A stretch of 36,677 bases of DNA from Proteobacteria bacterium UBA1844 (GTDB lineage Bacteria; Pseudomonadota; Gammaproteobacteria; Steroidobacterales; Woeseiaceae). Below, in pieces: positions 1 through 8,129 of this stretch (positions are counted from its first letter, which is position 1; the number at the start of each line of letters is the position of its first letter). Below the pieces are notes generated by a model. The model saw only the letters and a list, made by a program, of their open reading frames with translations, made no database searches and was not told where the DNA came from. Position numbers and translations under genes: made by a program. The stretch lies in NCBI GenBank assembly GCA_002338615.1, contig DDIS01000055.1:1-36677 (forward strand). Direction: 5' to 3'.

Positions 1-12
1 CGTTTTGCCTTC

Positions 13-66
13 TCGCCATAGCTACGGCTATGACTCGTCGGCAAGCCTTGCAGGCCGAAAAAACGG
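13..66. repeat. Imperfect inverted-repeat region at left edge
   Basis: A 6-bp perfect stem, CATAGC (17-22) and GCTATG (27-32) around the loop TACG, lies inside a longer imperfect palindrome whose outer flanks are an AT-rich CGTTTTGCC (1-9) and a G/A-rich stretch ending AAAAAACG (58-65). It sits just downstream of the stop of the minus-strand polymerase gene at 108. On the minus strand it would form a hairpin with a T-rich stretch beside it, so it could be a terminator or a dispersed palindromic repeat. No ORF of convincing quality crosses it. The window edge prevents seeing whether it continues. Confidence 0.3.
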
Positions 67-107
67 GCTCGAACTACATTCAACGAATTAACCGCACGGG
101 ACACTAG

Positions 108-1499
108 CTACGCTGGCGATCTTATTTGCTGGTCGCTATCGGGTTTGCGCGATTTCCCGAAACCGCGCGATGCGAGTGGTTGTGTCACTTGCGCCACGAT
201 AAGGTCGGATGTGGCAAGGAAAAAGCCGAACAACACGAATAAGTAGTTCTGATAGTCAAGCAGGGATTCACGCAGGAACTCGATGCGCAGCTGCGACACA
301 AAGAAGACGACCAGCACGAGCAGGCCCACCCGTGGCAGGGTCGCAAGCTCGCGGTCGTCGACAGGGGCGCGGCGCACTTTGAACAACCTCATCGCGAGCG
401 TCGAGAAGAAAACTACCCAGGCGAAGACCCCAACGATTCCGGTTGTATAAAGTATATGCAGTAGCAGGTTATGCGGAAAACGCACATACTCGATGGACCC
501 AACTTGTTCGAAGCGAGTACTAATCGCGAGTTTGGGTCCGTGTCCGAGAATTGGCTTCTTTACAATCTCTGCCCAGGCAAGCGGCCAGACTAACGAGCGC
601 GTATCGGGTACTCCTTCCTCGATTTCGGTCCCCTCCAGGCGTTCGAATAACATTCCATACTCCGTGAAGCTAACCAATACTATGGCCATAGCCGTGAAGA
701 GCGTGGCACCCGCCGTCAAAAGTTTGACAACCCGGGCCATGCCCAGTTCGCGCCGGTACGCCAACAGGAACAGGAGAGTGGCAAGCACCAATGTGACGAA
801 TCCACCCCGGTTGCCAGTCGCGATTAGAAACAGGAAATTGAGCGTAATTAGCGCAATTGCCGCCCAGCGGAACTTGCTCTTCTGTCGGTAATACAATAGG
901 CAGGCAATAAATAAACATTGGAATGTAAGATATTCAGCCGTTGCGGCTGTTGCGTTAAATGGTCCTACCAACCTGCCGTCTTTACGTGGCGGTATTAACG
1001 AAAATTCATTAATGCCGAAAAAAGTAACCCGGTTTGAGCCTGCGAAAAATTGTATTGCACAATAGCCAACCACCAGCAAATTCACGAAGAGCAAGCATTT
1101 GACGATGAGACGCCAGTCTCCGGTACGTAAGATGTAGTTGTAGACCATGTAGAAGAGCAGGATATTGCTGAAGAAACCGATCATATAGATGACGTGATAG
1201 ATTCGTGCAGCCGGGTAAGATTGGGTGAAAGCCAACAGGTATACGAACAGGACCAATAAGATCGGCCCCAAGAATGGCAAACGCGACAAGCGTCCCTGCA
1301 ACAGGTACGTGCCCGCCGCGACATAGATCAGGATCTCATTCAACGAACCGTAGCGCGTGTAAATCACCTGAAACGGAATCAGAATAATCAGGAATGCCAG
1401 GCTGCGCTTCTCCGGTAGCCGGAACAACACCAGGAAAAATGCGATGCCGCCAATTGCTGCGACGATCATCTGCGCATATTGAGCGACGCTGATATTCAC
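108..1499 (-). CDS. O-antigen polymerase/ligase-family membrane protein (Wzy-like)
   Basis: A 463-residue, very hydrophobic protein with about ten to twelve membrane segments. It carries the hallmarks of the O-antigen ligase/polymerase (Wzy_C) family: GNRGG near residue 230, a GHGPK element in the large periplasmic loop, and the following FPHNLLLHILYTTGIVG stretch with the conserved His-Asn. By family it would join lipid-linked repeat units, or transfer them, on the periplasmic side of the inner membrane. The GTG start overlaps the TGA stop of the upstream glycosyltransferase gene by 4 bases (GTGA), so the two are probably translationally coupled. Polymerase versus ligase cannot be decided from sequence, but the export-system context favours the polymerase of a Wzx/Wzy-type pathway. 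The last ~25 residues are polar and probably cytoplasmic. Confidence 0.85.
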   Translation of the reverse strand: MNISVAQYAQMIVAAIGGIAFFLVLFRLPEKRSLAFLIILIPFQVIYTRYGSLNEILIYVAAGTYLLQGRLSRLPFLGPILLVLFVYLLAFTQSYPAARIYHVIYMIGFFSNILLFYMVYNYILRTGDWRLIVKCLLFVNLLVVGYCAIQFFAGSNRVTFFGINEFSLIPPRKDGRLVGPFNATAATAEYLTFQCLFIACLLYYRQKSKFRWAAIALITLNFLFLIATGNRGGFVTLVLATLLFLLAYRRELGMARVVKLLTAGATLFTAMAIVLVSFTEYGMLFERLEGTEIEEGVPDTRSLVWPLAWAEIVKKPILGHGPKLAISTRFEQVGSIEYVRFPHNLLLHILYTTGIVGVFAWVVFFSTLAMRLFKVRRAPVDDRELATLPRVGLLVLVVFFVSQLRIEFLRESLLDYQNYLFVLFGFFLATSDLIVAQVTQPLASRGFGKSRKPDSDQQIRSPA

Positions 1500-3121
1500 T
1501 GCTTACAGCGCTCGCGGTCTGTTATCGCGTCTGACCATCGAAACAGCAGCAGGTCGGACTTGGTGGGTATGCTTACCGACTCGAACCGAGCCTCAATAAA
1601 GTCAGCGACCTCGTCACCGACCCTGGTTGGGTTTCGCCAGGCAGGCTTGTGAATAATAACGGCGCCGCTACTATTACACGCAACAATCTGGCGCAGGCTT
1701 GCAACATCATCGAATACGAGGCGCCCGGTTCGAGGATCCATTTTCGAATGAGTGCCCGGCGGCGCTATGTCGGCCAGGGTGGTTGCGTTCAATGTGTAGT
1801 CGACATCACCGAGGTAGTAAATAGCCTGCAGAGGCTGACTGGCAACCGTCACATCTACGCCGGCGACCGCATTGCGCAGAAATGCAGCGGATTCCTGCCA
1901 ATGTGTACGGTAGCGATCCCAGTATTCAGGAGGATTTGACGGCTTGCCAAGCGTCATCCTGGCAAAGGTTTCGAAAGCGGGTATGGTCAGCACCGCGAAT
2001 CCCGCTATTGCAGCGATAGTGGTTGCACTGATGTACGGCCTCAGCCTGTTCCAAGCTTTATCGCTGGCCAGAATACCGGTTTCCGCCATGCACTTGTCCA
2101 GGATGGTCTTGAGCGCTCGCGCAAGCGCGCTGGCTGCAATTCCCCAAATAATAAAAAACCAGGGCAGCGCATAAAACATGAATCGTTCGGAGCGCATACC
2201 GCCGAATGATTGAATGACGAAAGCAGTTATAAATATACAGGTACAAAAAAAGGCAGGTGCGGGTCGGGAAAGCAGTGCGACGACTATGGCAAGCGGAGCA
2301 AGACTCCAGAGCACGCCGAGCTCGTCACGATACAGGATGTAGTAATAAAGTGCGTTATCGTTGCTGTTCCAAAGTGCGGATTCGCGATAGGTTGCCAGCA
2401 GCGAGAGAATTGAATCCCGGAACATGAAAGCCAGCACGGCAAAGGCCGATGTCAGTGCGAATACAGCGATGATTCTCGGCACCGTGCCGGGTACAAGACC
2501 AAGTATTTGTTGCCGTTTGACTACGGCGGCCCACAAGCCGATACCGGCCATCCCTACCAGAGTTGTGACCTGCAGGTGAATTCCGAACAGGGCGAGACCG
2601 ATGATCCCGGCTCCAAGCAGCCATCTATAAACGTACGTTGAGCTGTAGACGAAAGACCAGCTGCACCATGCGAGCAAAAAGAATACCAGCGCGTGCAGGC
2701 TGTAAAAGCGTATGTACTGTGACAAAAAGATTGCCGCGGGTTCGATGGCCAGGATAGCGCCTGCAATGATCGCAGCCCCCCGACCCGCATATAGCCAGGT
2801 CCAGGTGAACAATGCAGCAACCAGGCTCGCACCCAGTGTGATGCAAAAAATTCGAATCGCATCTACGCTGCCGCCACTAATGCGATCGACCAGTCCGACC
2901 ATCGTCGTAAATGCACGGGCTCGCGTGTATTCACCGTCCGCAATGCCGTAGGTGCCATCTTCGACCCATGAGCCTGCCGCCAGCAGGTGATACAGCTCGT
3001 CGGTGATGGGTTCATTGCTAAAATGAGCCACACGGATTGCGAAGGCGAAAGCAAAACACAGCACAACGCCCAGGAGCAGACATCGGGTGTTGTTGTCGGT
3101 TGTTGAATCGAGTGTTCTCAT
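1496..3121 (-). CDS. GT-C membrane glycosyltransferase (GT39/ArnT-like)
   Basis: A 541-residue multi-spanning membrane protein. Shortly after the first membrane segment it has an acidic ITDELYHLL motif, the Asp-Glu signature of GT-C enzymes of the PMT/ArnT type that use polyprenyl-phosphate sugars in the periplasm. Several Trp/Tyr-rich hydrophobic segments follow, and the C-terminal ~100 residues form a soluble domain. The open frame extends upstream to 3286, but the first 55 residues are polar and unlike the family, so I place the start at the ATG at 3121, directly before the first hydrophobic segment; no strong ribosome binding site decides it. Its 3' end overlaps the polymerase gene. Probable role: periplasmic addition of a side sugar to the lipid-linked or nascent glycan. 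Substrate unknown. Confidence 0.75.
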   Translation of the reverse strand: MRTLDSTTDNNTRCLLLGVVLCFAFAFAIRVAHFSNEPITDELYHLLAAGSWVEDGTYGIADGEYTRARAFTTMVGLVDRISGGSVDAIRIFCITLGASLVAALFTWTWLYAGRGAAIIAGAILAIEPAAIFLSQYIRFYSLHALVFFLLAWCSWSFVYSSTYVYRWLLGAGIIGLALFGIHLQVTTLVGMAGIGLWAAVVKRQQILGLVPGTVPRIIAVFALTSAFAVLAFMFRDSILSLLATYRESALWNSNDNALYYYILYRDELGVLWSLAPLAIVVALLSRPAPAFFCTCIFITAFVIQSFGGMRSERFMFYALPWFFIIWGIAASALARALKTILDKCMAETGILASDKAWNRLRPYISATTIAAIAGFAVLTIPAFETFARMTLGKPSNPPEYWDRYRTHWQESAAFLRNAVAGVDVTVASQPLQAIYYLGDVDYTLNATTLADIAPPGTHSKMDPRTGRLVFDDVASLRQIVACNSSGAVIIHKPAWRNPTRVGDEVADFIEARFESVSIPTKSDLLLFRWSDAITDRERCKQ

Positions 3122-3289
3122 AAAAGAAAGGTCCGCCAGTGGCCAGCGTGTTGTTGTTGTGAAGCCATAATATGGCCTTGCGGCAGAGCTTACCGAACTG
3201 TCCCGGCCAACACCATCGGATAGACGGCTGATCGGGAAGCCGCTATTCTCGCACGACTTGCGGTAGCTGGCCGTGCGGGGTTTCATCTG

Positions 3290-4120
3290 TTGAACAAACC
3301 ATTTATCTATATCGGCGCTTTACGCAGGACCGGGTCGACGATGTTGTGCGAGGCGCTAACACAGCTGCCGCATTCGCTGGTTTTCAACGAGCCGAATCTC
3401 TCCTCGCGTAACTTTATCGTACGCGCCAACGAGGCCGCGTTGCTGGAGTCGACTGGCATTGACCTGCAGCGCTTCGTGAAACGCTGGTCCCGAGGCAGGC
3501 GCCAGTTATTGTTATATGGTTTCCGCAAGCGACTGGTACCGCGAATAAGCCGGCACATAGCCCAGGTCGGGGTCAAGGAGATATTCCACTCGAACTGGCG
3601 GCGCTTAGTCGAGGGATTTCCCGATACGCGAATAGTACTTTCCGCACGGGATCCGCGTGACATCTACTTGTCACTGCGCGGCCGATATATGACGGGTGCG
3701 GCAATTTGGCACGGAGATTTCACGCCGCGCAATGTTGCACAGTCCCTGAATTCGGAGTTTGTTTATCAACAGGAAATGGCGCGCCGGCACAATGCGTTGA
3801 AAGTTCGCTACGAAGATCTGTGTCTTCGCCCTGCGTCAATTCAGCAAGTTCTCAAATTTGTTGAAAGCGACATCACGGCGATCAGCGAGCTTGGTGACTT
3901 TTTACGTGCCGATGCGCAACGCGTCGCAGAAGGGCAGTTGCACGGAGGCCAAATTACGGACAAACGTGTCGCTCGATGGCGACATGAATCCGATAAGTTG
4001 GCCAATGAAGCGCAGCAAGTCTTTGATTCAATGAAAGACTACTGTGAATTCTGGAATTATTCACAGGAAGGGCCGCTTGAGTTAGGTGAATCGCTCAGTC
4101 AGAATCTCCTGGCAACGTGA
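3290..4120 (+). CDS. PAPS-dependent sulfotransferase family protein (first of three)
   Basis: A 276-residue cytosolic-type protein. Near residue 10 it has a 5'-phosphosulfate-binding loop, GALRRTGSTML, and around residue 118 a 3'-phosphate-binding element, LSARDPRDIYLSL, the two signatures of PAPS-using sulfotransferases. By family it moves sulfate from PAPS to a hydroxyl or amine of a carbohydrate acceptor. The start is TTG, 12 bases after a GGGG that could serve as ribosome binding site; there is no better in-frame start before the P-loop. It is divergent from the GT-C gene and is followed 20 bases after its stop by a palindrome with a T tract. Its resemblance to the other two sulfotransferases here is limited to the binding motifs, so it is not a recent duplicate. 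Acceptor unknown; sulfation of the cluster's own glycan is the simplest inference. Confidence 0.8.
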   Translation: MNKPFIYIGALRRTGSTMLCEALTQLPHSLVFNEPNLSSRNFIVRANEAALLESTGIDLQRFVKRWSRGRRQLLLYGFRKRLVPRISRHIAQVGVKEIFHSNWRRLVEGFPDTRIVLSARDPRDIYLSLRGRYMTGAAIWHGDFTPRNVAQSLNSEFVYQQEMARRHNALKVRYEDLCLRPASIQQVLKFVESDITAISELGDFLRADAQRVAEGQLHGGQITDKRVARWRHESDKLANEAQQVFDSMKDYCEFWNYSQEGPLELGESLSQNLLAT

Positions 4121-4139
4121 ATTGATTTATCGTATGCAG

Positions 4140-4164
4140 CTGTGACGTGCGTCACAGGTTTTTT
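4140..4164 (+). promoter_or_regulatory. CRP-like palindrome, also readable as terminator hairpin
   Basis: Perfect 7-bp arms CTGTGAC (4140-4146) and GTCACAG (4151-4157) surround GTGC, giving an exact TGTGA-N6-TCACA CRP-family half-site pair. It lies about 104 bases upstream of the ATG at 4261, with a TATATT at 4202-4207 placing the palindrome centre near -65 of a possible start site. Six T's (4159-4164) follow the right arm, so the same bases also look like an intrinsic terminator for the sulfotransferase gene ending at 4120. The same arms recur at 28762-28779. Both readings are inference. Confidence 0.5.
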
Positions 4165-4260
4165 CCTGTTTCGCCCGTACGGTTATTCCCTCGCGAATCA
4201 CTATATTCCATGTCTGCCGGTGGCTTTATCCTTCGTTTTACTTCAAATACGGTTTACTTA

Positions 4261-5826
4261 ATGCGCATTCAACGATTACTGCTTCCACTTATATTTTCGC
4301 TGGTCCTTCTACTGCCTTGTTCCGTACTTTTTTCATTGGATGCAAATGCGCAACAGGATTCTTCCGCAACCTGGGGTATACACAAGATATGGGGCAGCAA
4401 TGAACTTGATGAATTGCCGTTTGTTCGGGGTGGCTACGTTGCCATCGAATGGGCAGACCTAAACCCATCACCAGGAGTTTTCAACTTCTCGGTACTGGAC
4501 AGTGAACTTGCCCGATACGATGCACTGGGCAAAAAGGCGCAAGTAATTGTTCGCGGCAGCTACAAGCCGGACTTTCTTTTTAAAGAAGTTCCCTATAATC
4601 CAAAGAAGCTGACACTGCAGGTCGACAATGAGCAAGGGACCTTGCAATACTGGCATCCGACTTACAAAACTCGCCATCAGCAGTTGCTGGAAGCACTGGC
4701 AGACCACCTTAAGAACTCACCATACAAGTCGGTGATTTATTCGATTAGACAGTCATTAAACGCGGTCGGAACAGAGCATTCCGGAATTGAAGAGAGCGAG
4801 CGTGCCCAGAGCAAATGGGTGGTACCGCCCGGTGTCGAGTTTGTGCCCTATACAGATGCGCGCAACGATGCGTACAGCTTTTGGGTATCAGAAACCTATT
4901 ACGATCTGTTCGCCAACGATTTTCTGGTGCTAATTCGTTCGAACGTTGCGGCGAGCACCAGTAAACTTCTACCCGACACGGTGATTGCCGGATTGAAAAG
5001 CGGAAAGGTCGGGCTAATGCACACAACGAGTATGGCGGAGCCGACCAGCCGGTCGACGTACGGACAATACGAAGAGCACATCAAGTACGGAAAAAACGGT
5101 GCTACGCCAGTTTATGCGGAGCCAGTATCAAGTTCCACTAAAGGCTCCCACGGCGACCAATCTCCGCCGCAGTGGAACTACTGGCGTATCCTCAGTGATC
5201 TCTTTGCCGGTGTCACGTATATCTCGGTATACGGATCGGATCTGGACGACTATCGGGACATCGAGTACGCGGCCGCGTTCAATTTTGCCGACCGCTACGC
5301 CGGGTATCAAACGGGCAAGAATCCGGCTGCATCTCCTGGTGCCTGGGTCGCGTTGCGTGCAGGCGGTGAGTACCTTACTGGCGATTACACATTCCTGATG
5401 AACCGCATAGCTGGTGACAAGAACGAGGCATTGAAATCGGTCGGTCCGGAGTGGCAACGTTTTGGTGCCTGGGCACGGCGTGTGCCAGCTGGTGGACGCA
5501 TGCGCTTTCGCCTGGACACGCGGTTCGCGAATGCGATTGCGGGGCAGGGCGTGACGTTGCGAGTGACCTATTTCGATTCACGCAATCCGCGCTTTAGCGT
5601 GCGCACGGAAAGCGGTGCAAGCCAAAACCTCCGGGGCAGCGCAACCGGCACATGGAAAACGATAGACATGCCACTTGGCTCGAGTAGCGCTTGGGGTCAA
5701 GGCGATGCCGATATAACGATTTCGGCTACTACAGATGTCACGTTTCACATGGTTGAGGTGGTTCGCACCAGTGTACTGATAGCGGCCGGCGAGGCGAGCC
5801 CCGAACCGCCAGCTAATCTAAAATAG
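4261..5826 (+). CDS. Secreted TIM-barrel-like protein, possible glycoside hydrolase
   Basis: A 521-residue protein with a clear Sec signal peptide: MRIQRLL, a ~17-residue hydrophobic core, and an ANA/QQ cleavage site near residue 30. The frame is open from 4147, but the signal peptide fixes the start at the ATG at 4261. The mature N-terminal part (VRGGYVAIEWADLNPSPGVF and a following FSVLDSELARYDALGKKAQV) reads like the 'what is done in the first strands' pattern of GH42/GH-A type TIM barrels, where a Trp-x-x-[IL]-x-P-x-x-G segment follows the first strand. The C-terminal ~120 residues look like a beta-sandwich. I cannot place catalytic acids with confidence. It would act in the periplasm or outside, perhaps trimming or binding the cluster's polysaccharide. 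Its 5' region carries a CRP-like palindrome. Confidence 0.6.
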   Translation: MRIQRLLLPLIFSLVLLLPCSVLFSLDANAQQDSSATWGIHKIWGSNELDELPFVRGGYVAIEWADLNPSPGVFNFSVLDSELARYDALGKKAQVIVRGSYKPDFLFKEVPYNPKKLTLQVDNEQGTLQYWHPTYKTRHQQLLEALADHLKNSPYKSVIYSIRQSLNAVGTEHSGIEESERAQSKWVVPPGVEFVPYTDARNDAYSFWVSETYYDLFANDFLVLIRSNVAASTSKLLPDTVIAGLKSGKVGLMHTTSMAEPTSRSTYGQYEEHIKYGKNGATPVYAEPVSSSTKGSHGDQSPPQWNYWRILSDLFAGVTYISVYGSDLDDYRDIEYAAAFNFADRYAGYQTGKNPAASPGAWVALRAGGEYLTGDYTFLMNRIAGDKNEALKSVGPEWQRFGAWARRVPAGGRMRFRLDTRFANAIAGQGVTLRVTYFDSRNPRFSVRTESGASQNLRGSATGTWKTIDMPLGSSSAWGQGDADITISATTDVTFHMVEVVRTSVLIAAGEASPEPPANLK

Positions 5827-5903
5827 GTGCCAGGATAGACAACAAGGAGTTTGCTGACGCTGCGATTCTTCACTACGATGCGCTCTTCTGATCGAGTCGA
5901 AGA

Positions 5904-7124
5904 ATGAAAAAAATCGTTTACATAACTGCAACGCTGCCGGCGCTCACCGTAACCTTCATATACAACGAAATTTTCCGACTGCGCGAAGATGGCGCTTCGG
6001 TTGAAACAGTTTCGATGAACACGCCGGACGACGGCCAGATATCCTTGGCGGCCAGAGGCTTACGCGAGTCTACCTTGTATCTCGACAAGGTTCCGGCATG
6101 GCGCAAGTGGTTCAGCGCGCTATTCCATGGCTTGCGACATCCGCTACGGATGGCGCATTGCAAGTGGCTTTGGCTTACAGCGTCGCCGATGCAAGGGCCG
6201 CGGGATTATCTGCGGCTGATGTACCACCTCGTTGAAGCGGCATACCTTGCGCGCAGGATGCGACATAAACCGCCAGAACATATACACAGTCACTTTATTA
6301 ACGGCCCGACGTCGATTGCGATGTTTCTCGGATTGCTGCTGGATGTGCCCTATTCGTTCACAATGCACGCGTCGATGATCTGGCGCGACCCTATCGCGTT
6401 CAGGCACAAGCTCAGGACCTCGGCATTTTGTGTGTCCATATCCGAATACAACCGGCGATACGTTCTTGAAACCTACGGGCAAAGGTTTGCAGACAAGATT
6501 CACGTAGTGCATTGCGGCATAGATCCGAGGGCCGTGACTGGTTTGCCGTCACGCAAGGCGGGTGGCGAAAAATTCAGAATCCTGGCCGTAGGGCAGTTGA
6601 ATCGCAGGAAAGGGTTTCATGTGCTGATTCCCGCTCTGGCGACACTCAAACGATCGGGCCAAAAATTTGTGTGTACGATTATTGGCGAGGGTGCCGAGCG
6701 CCCGATTCTCGAGAAGCTGATCAACGAACACGATCTTGGTGAGCAGGTTACACTTGCAGGCGCAGTCCTGCACGAACAGGTTCAGGCTCACCTGGAGGCG
6801 GCCGATGCATTCGTCCTGCCTTGCGTCATTTCTGAAGATGGCTGGCGCGATGGCATACCTGTAGCTCTGATGGAGGCGATGCACCGGGAATTACCGGTGA
6901 TATCGACGGAAATTCTGGGTTTACCGGAACTGATTGAAAATGGAGTCAGCGGCCTGCTGGTGCCTGCTGGCGAGGTTGAAGCGCTTGCAAAGGCTATCGT
7001 GACACTGGCCAGCGATCCGGAGTATTGCCATCGCCTGGGACAAAATGGCAGGGCTAAGGTGCTGGAAGAGTTCAACAATGACAAATCGGCAGCTAGACTG
7101 CATGCGCTGATCGAAGCGGTGTGA
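5904..7124 (+). CDS. GT4-family glycosyltransferase
   Basis: A 406-residue GT-B fold enzyme. Evidence: HSHFINGPTSIA in the N-terminal Rossmann half, VVHCGIDP at the domain junction, AVGQLNRRKGFHVLIPAL opening the nucleotide-sugar half, and a C-terminal EDGWRDGIPVALMEAMHREL segment carrying the E-x7-E-like pattern of retaining GT4 enzymes, followed by GLPELIENG. Length is normal for the family. It would transfer a sugar from a nucleotide donor to the growing lipid-linked oligosaccharide on the cytoplasmic face. It lies 77 bases after the secreted protein and 7 bases before the GT2 gene, so the two transferases are probably co-transcribed. The EDGWRDG insert resembles enzymes of the colanic-acid/amylovoran group, but donor and acceptor cannot be read from the sequence. 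Confidence 0.9.
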   Translation: MKKIVYITATLPALTVTFIYNEIFRLREDGASVETVSMNTPDDGQISLAARGLRESTLYLDKVPAWRKWFSALFHGLRHPLRMAHCKWLWLTASPMQGPRDYLRLMYHLVEAAYLARRMRHKPPEHIHSHFINGPTSIAMFLGLLLDVPYSFTMHASMIWRDPIAFRHKLRTSAFCVSISEYNRRYVLETYGQRFADKIHVVHCGIDPRAVTGLPSRKAGGEKFRILAVGQLNRRKGFHVLIPALATLKRSGQKFVCTIIGEGAERPILEKLINEHDLGEQVTLAGAVLHEQVQAHLEAADAFVLPCVISEDGWRDGIPVALMEAMHRELPVISTEILGLPELIENGVSGLLVPAGEVEALAKAIVTLASDPEYCHRLGQNGRAKVLEEFNNDKSAARLHALIEAV

Positions 7125-7131
7125 GCAGAGC

Positions 7132-8088
7132 ATGAGTGCCAATACTGCCTCTGTCGTGATTTGCACATTGAATCGGCCCGATGATATTCAACGCTGTGTG
7201 AGTTCGCTGGCGCGGCAGAACAGGACGCCGCTTCAGATAATCATAGTCGACGCCGGTGATCTCGGTTCAATTGAGGTGAAATTGCACTCGGCATGCGATG
7301 CTGCGAATATTGAATTTCTGTACCTTAAAGATGCGCCGAGTACGACACGGCAACGTAATAAAGGCAGCGAAGCTGTAAAAGGCGACGTGGTATTTTTTCT
7401 GGACGATGATGTTGAACTGGATCCTGGCTATATCGAAACAATTCTTGGTATATACGATGGGGATCGCCGGAATATAATTGGTGGTGTGACCGGTGTGCAG
7501 GAAGACCAGGTACCCAGTACGTCCGGGTTCTGGCGACTGTTTTGCCGAGTGTTCTTTCTTGCAGATACAAGGGTAGATGTCAGTCCGAGAATGAAGCCGT
7601 CGAATTTCCCCGTGCACACCACGGGCCTCACGCAGATTCGAAAATGTGAATTGATGCCGTCTACCGCAGTGAGCTATCGCATCAATGTATTCAGAAAGTA
7701 TTTCTTCGATCGCGACCTGACCGGGTACGTTATGGCCGAGGACCTGGATCTCGCCTATCGAGTATCGCGGGACTATCAGCTCATGGTCGTGCCTGGGGCT
7801 ACCTATAGACACAGCAAATCGCCGGTATCGCGCAATTCGGTTCGCGAATCAGAGATGCGGCGCGTGTTATTTACGCAATATTTCTTCAGAAAGAATCTGG
7901 GCGGATCCGCCCGCAACTGGTTTGCGCGATATTGGGCACTTTGCGGCATGCTTATTCGGTATTCTTACCTGGCGATCCGATCCGGCAACGCAGATAGAGT
8001 AAAAGGGCTGGTCGATGGCATGCGGGCGGCGGCGCGAAATGGAATCCTTTGGCCAGGACGATTTGTCCCTGGGCCGCTTGTGCATTGA
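7132..8088 (+). CDS. GT2-family glycosyltransferase
   Basis: A 318-residue GT-A fold protein. The opening SVVICTLNRPDDIQRC matches the GT2 nucleotide-binding strand, FFLDDDVELDPGYIE near residue 90 carries the DxD, and AEDLDLAYRV near residue 206 is the ED motif that precedes the catalytic base. One or two short hydrophobic stretches near the C-terminus may touch the membrane, but it is not a polytopic synthase. It would be an inverting transferase acting on the cytoplasmic face. It starts 7 bases after the GT4 gene and ends 41 bases before the dehydrogenase gene, consistent with one transcript. Sugar specificity is not visible. Confidence 0.9.
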   Translation: MSANTASVVICTLNRPDDIQRCVSSLARQNRTPLQIIIVDAGDLGSIEVKLHSACDAANIEFLYLKDAPSTTRQRNKGSEAVKGDVVFFLDDDVELDPGYIETILGIYDGDRRNIIGGVTGVQEDQVPSTSGFWRLFCRVFFLADTRVDVSPRMKPSNFPVHTTGLTQIRKCELMPSTAVSYRINVFRKYFFDRDLTGYVMAEDLDLAYRVSRDYQLMVVPGATYRHSKSPVSRNSVRESEMRRVLFTQYFFRKNLGGSARNWFARYWALCGMLIRYSYLAIRSGNADRVKGLVDGMRAAARNGILWPGRFVPGPLVH

Positions 8089-8129
8089 TCGGAACGTCTT
8101 CCAGTAAAAGATCGCCTAGAGATGAATAA

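Noticed and set aside
2545..2580. TGTGAC-CTGC-AGGTGA, a third possible regulator palindrome
   Set aside because: The right arm is mismatched and it lies inside the GT-C coding region.
3122..3286. N-terminal extension of the GT-C transferase
   Set aside because: Polar, low-complexity sequence before the first membrane helix; more likely the shared divergent promoter region with the sulfotransferase gene.
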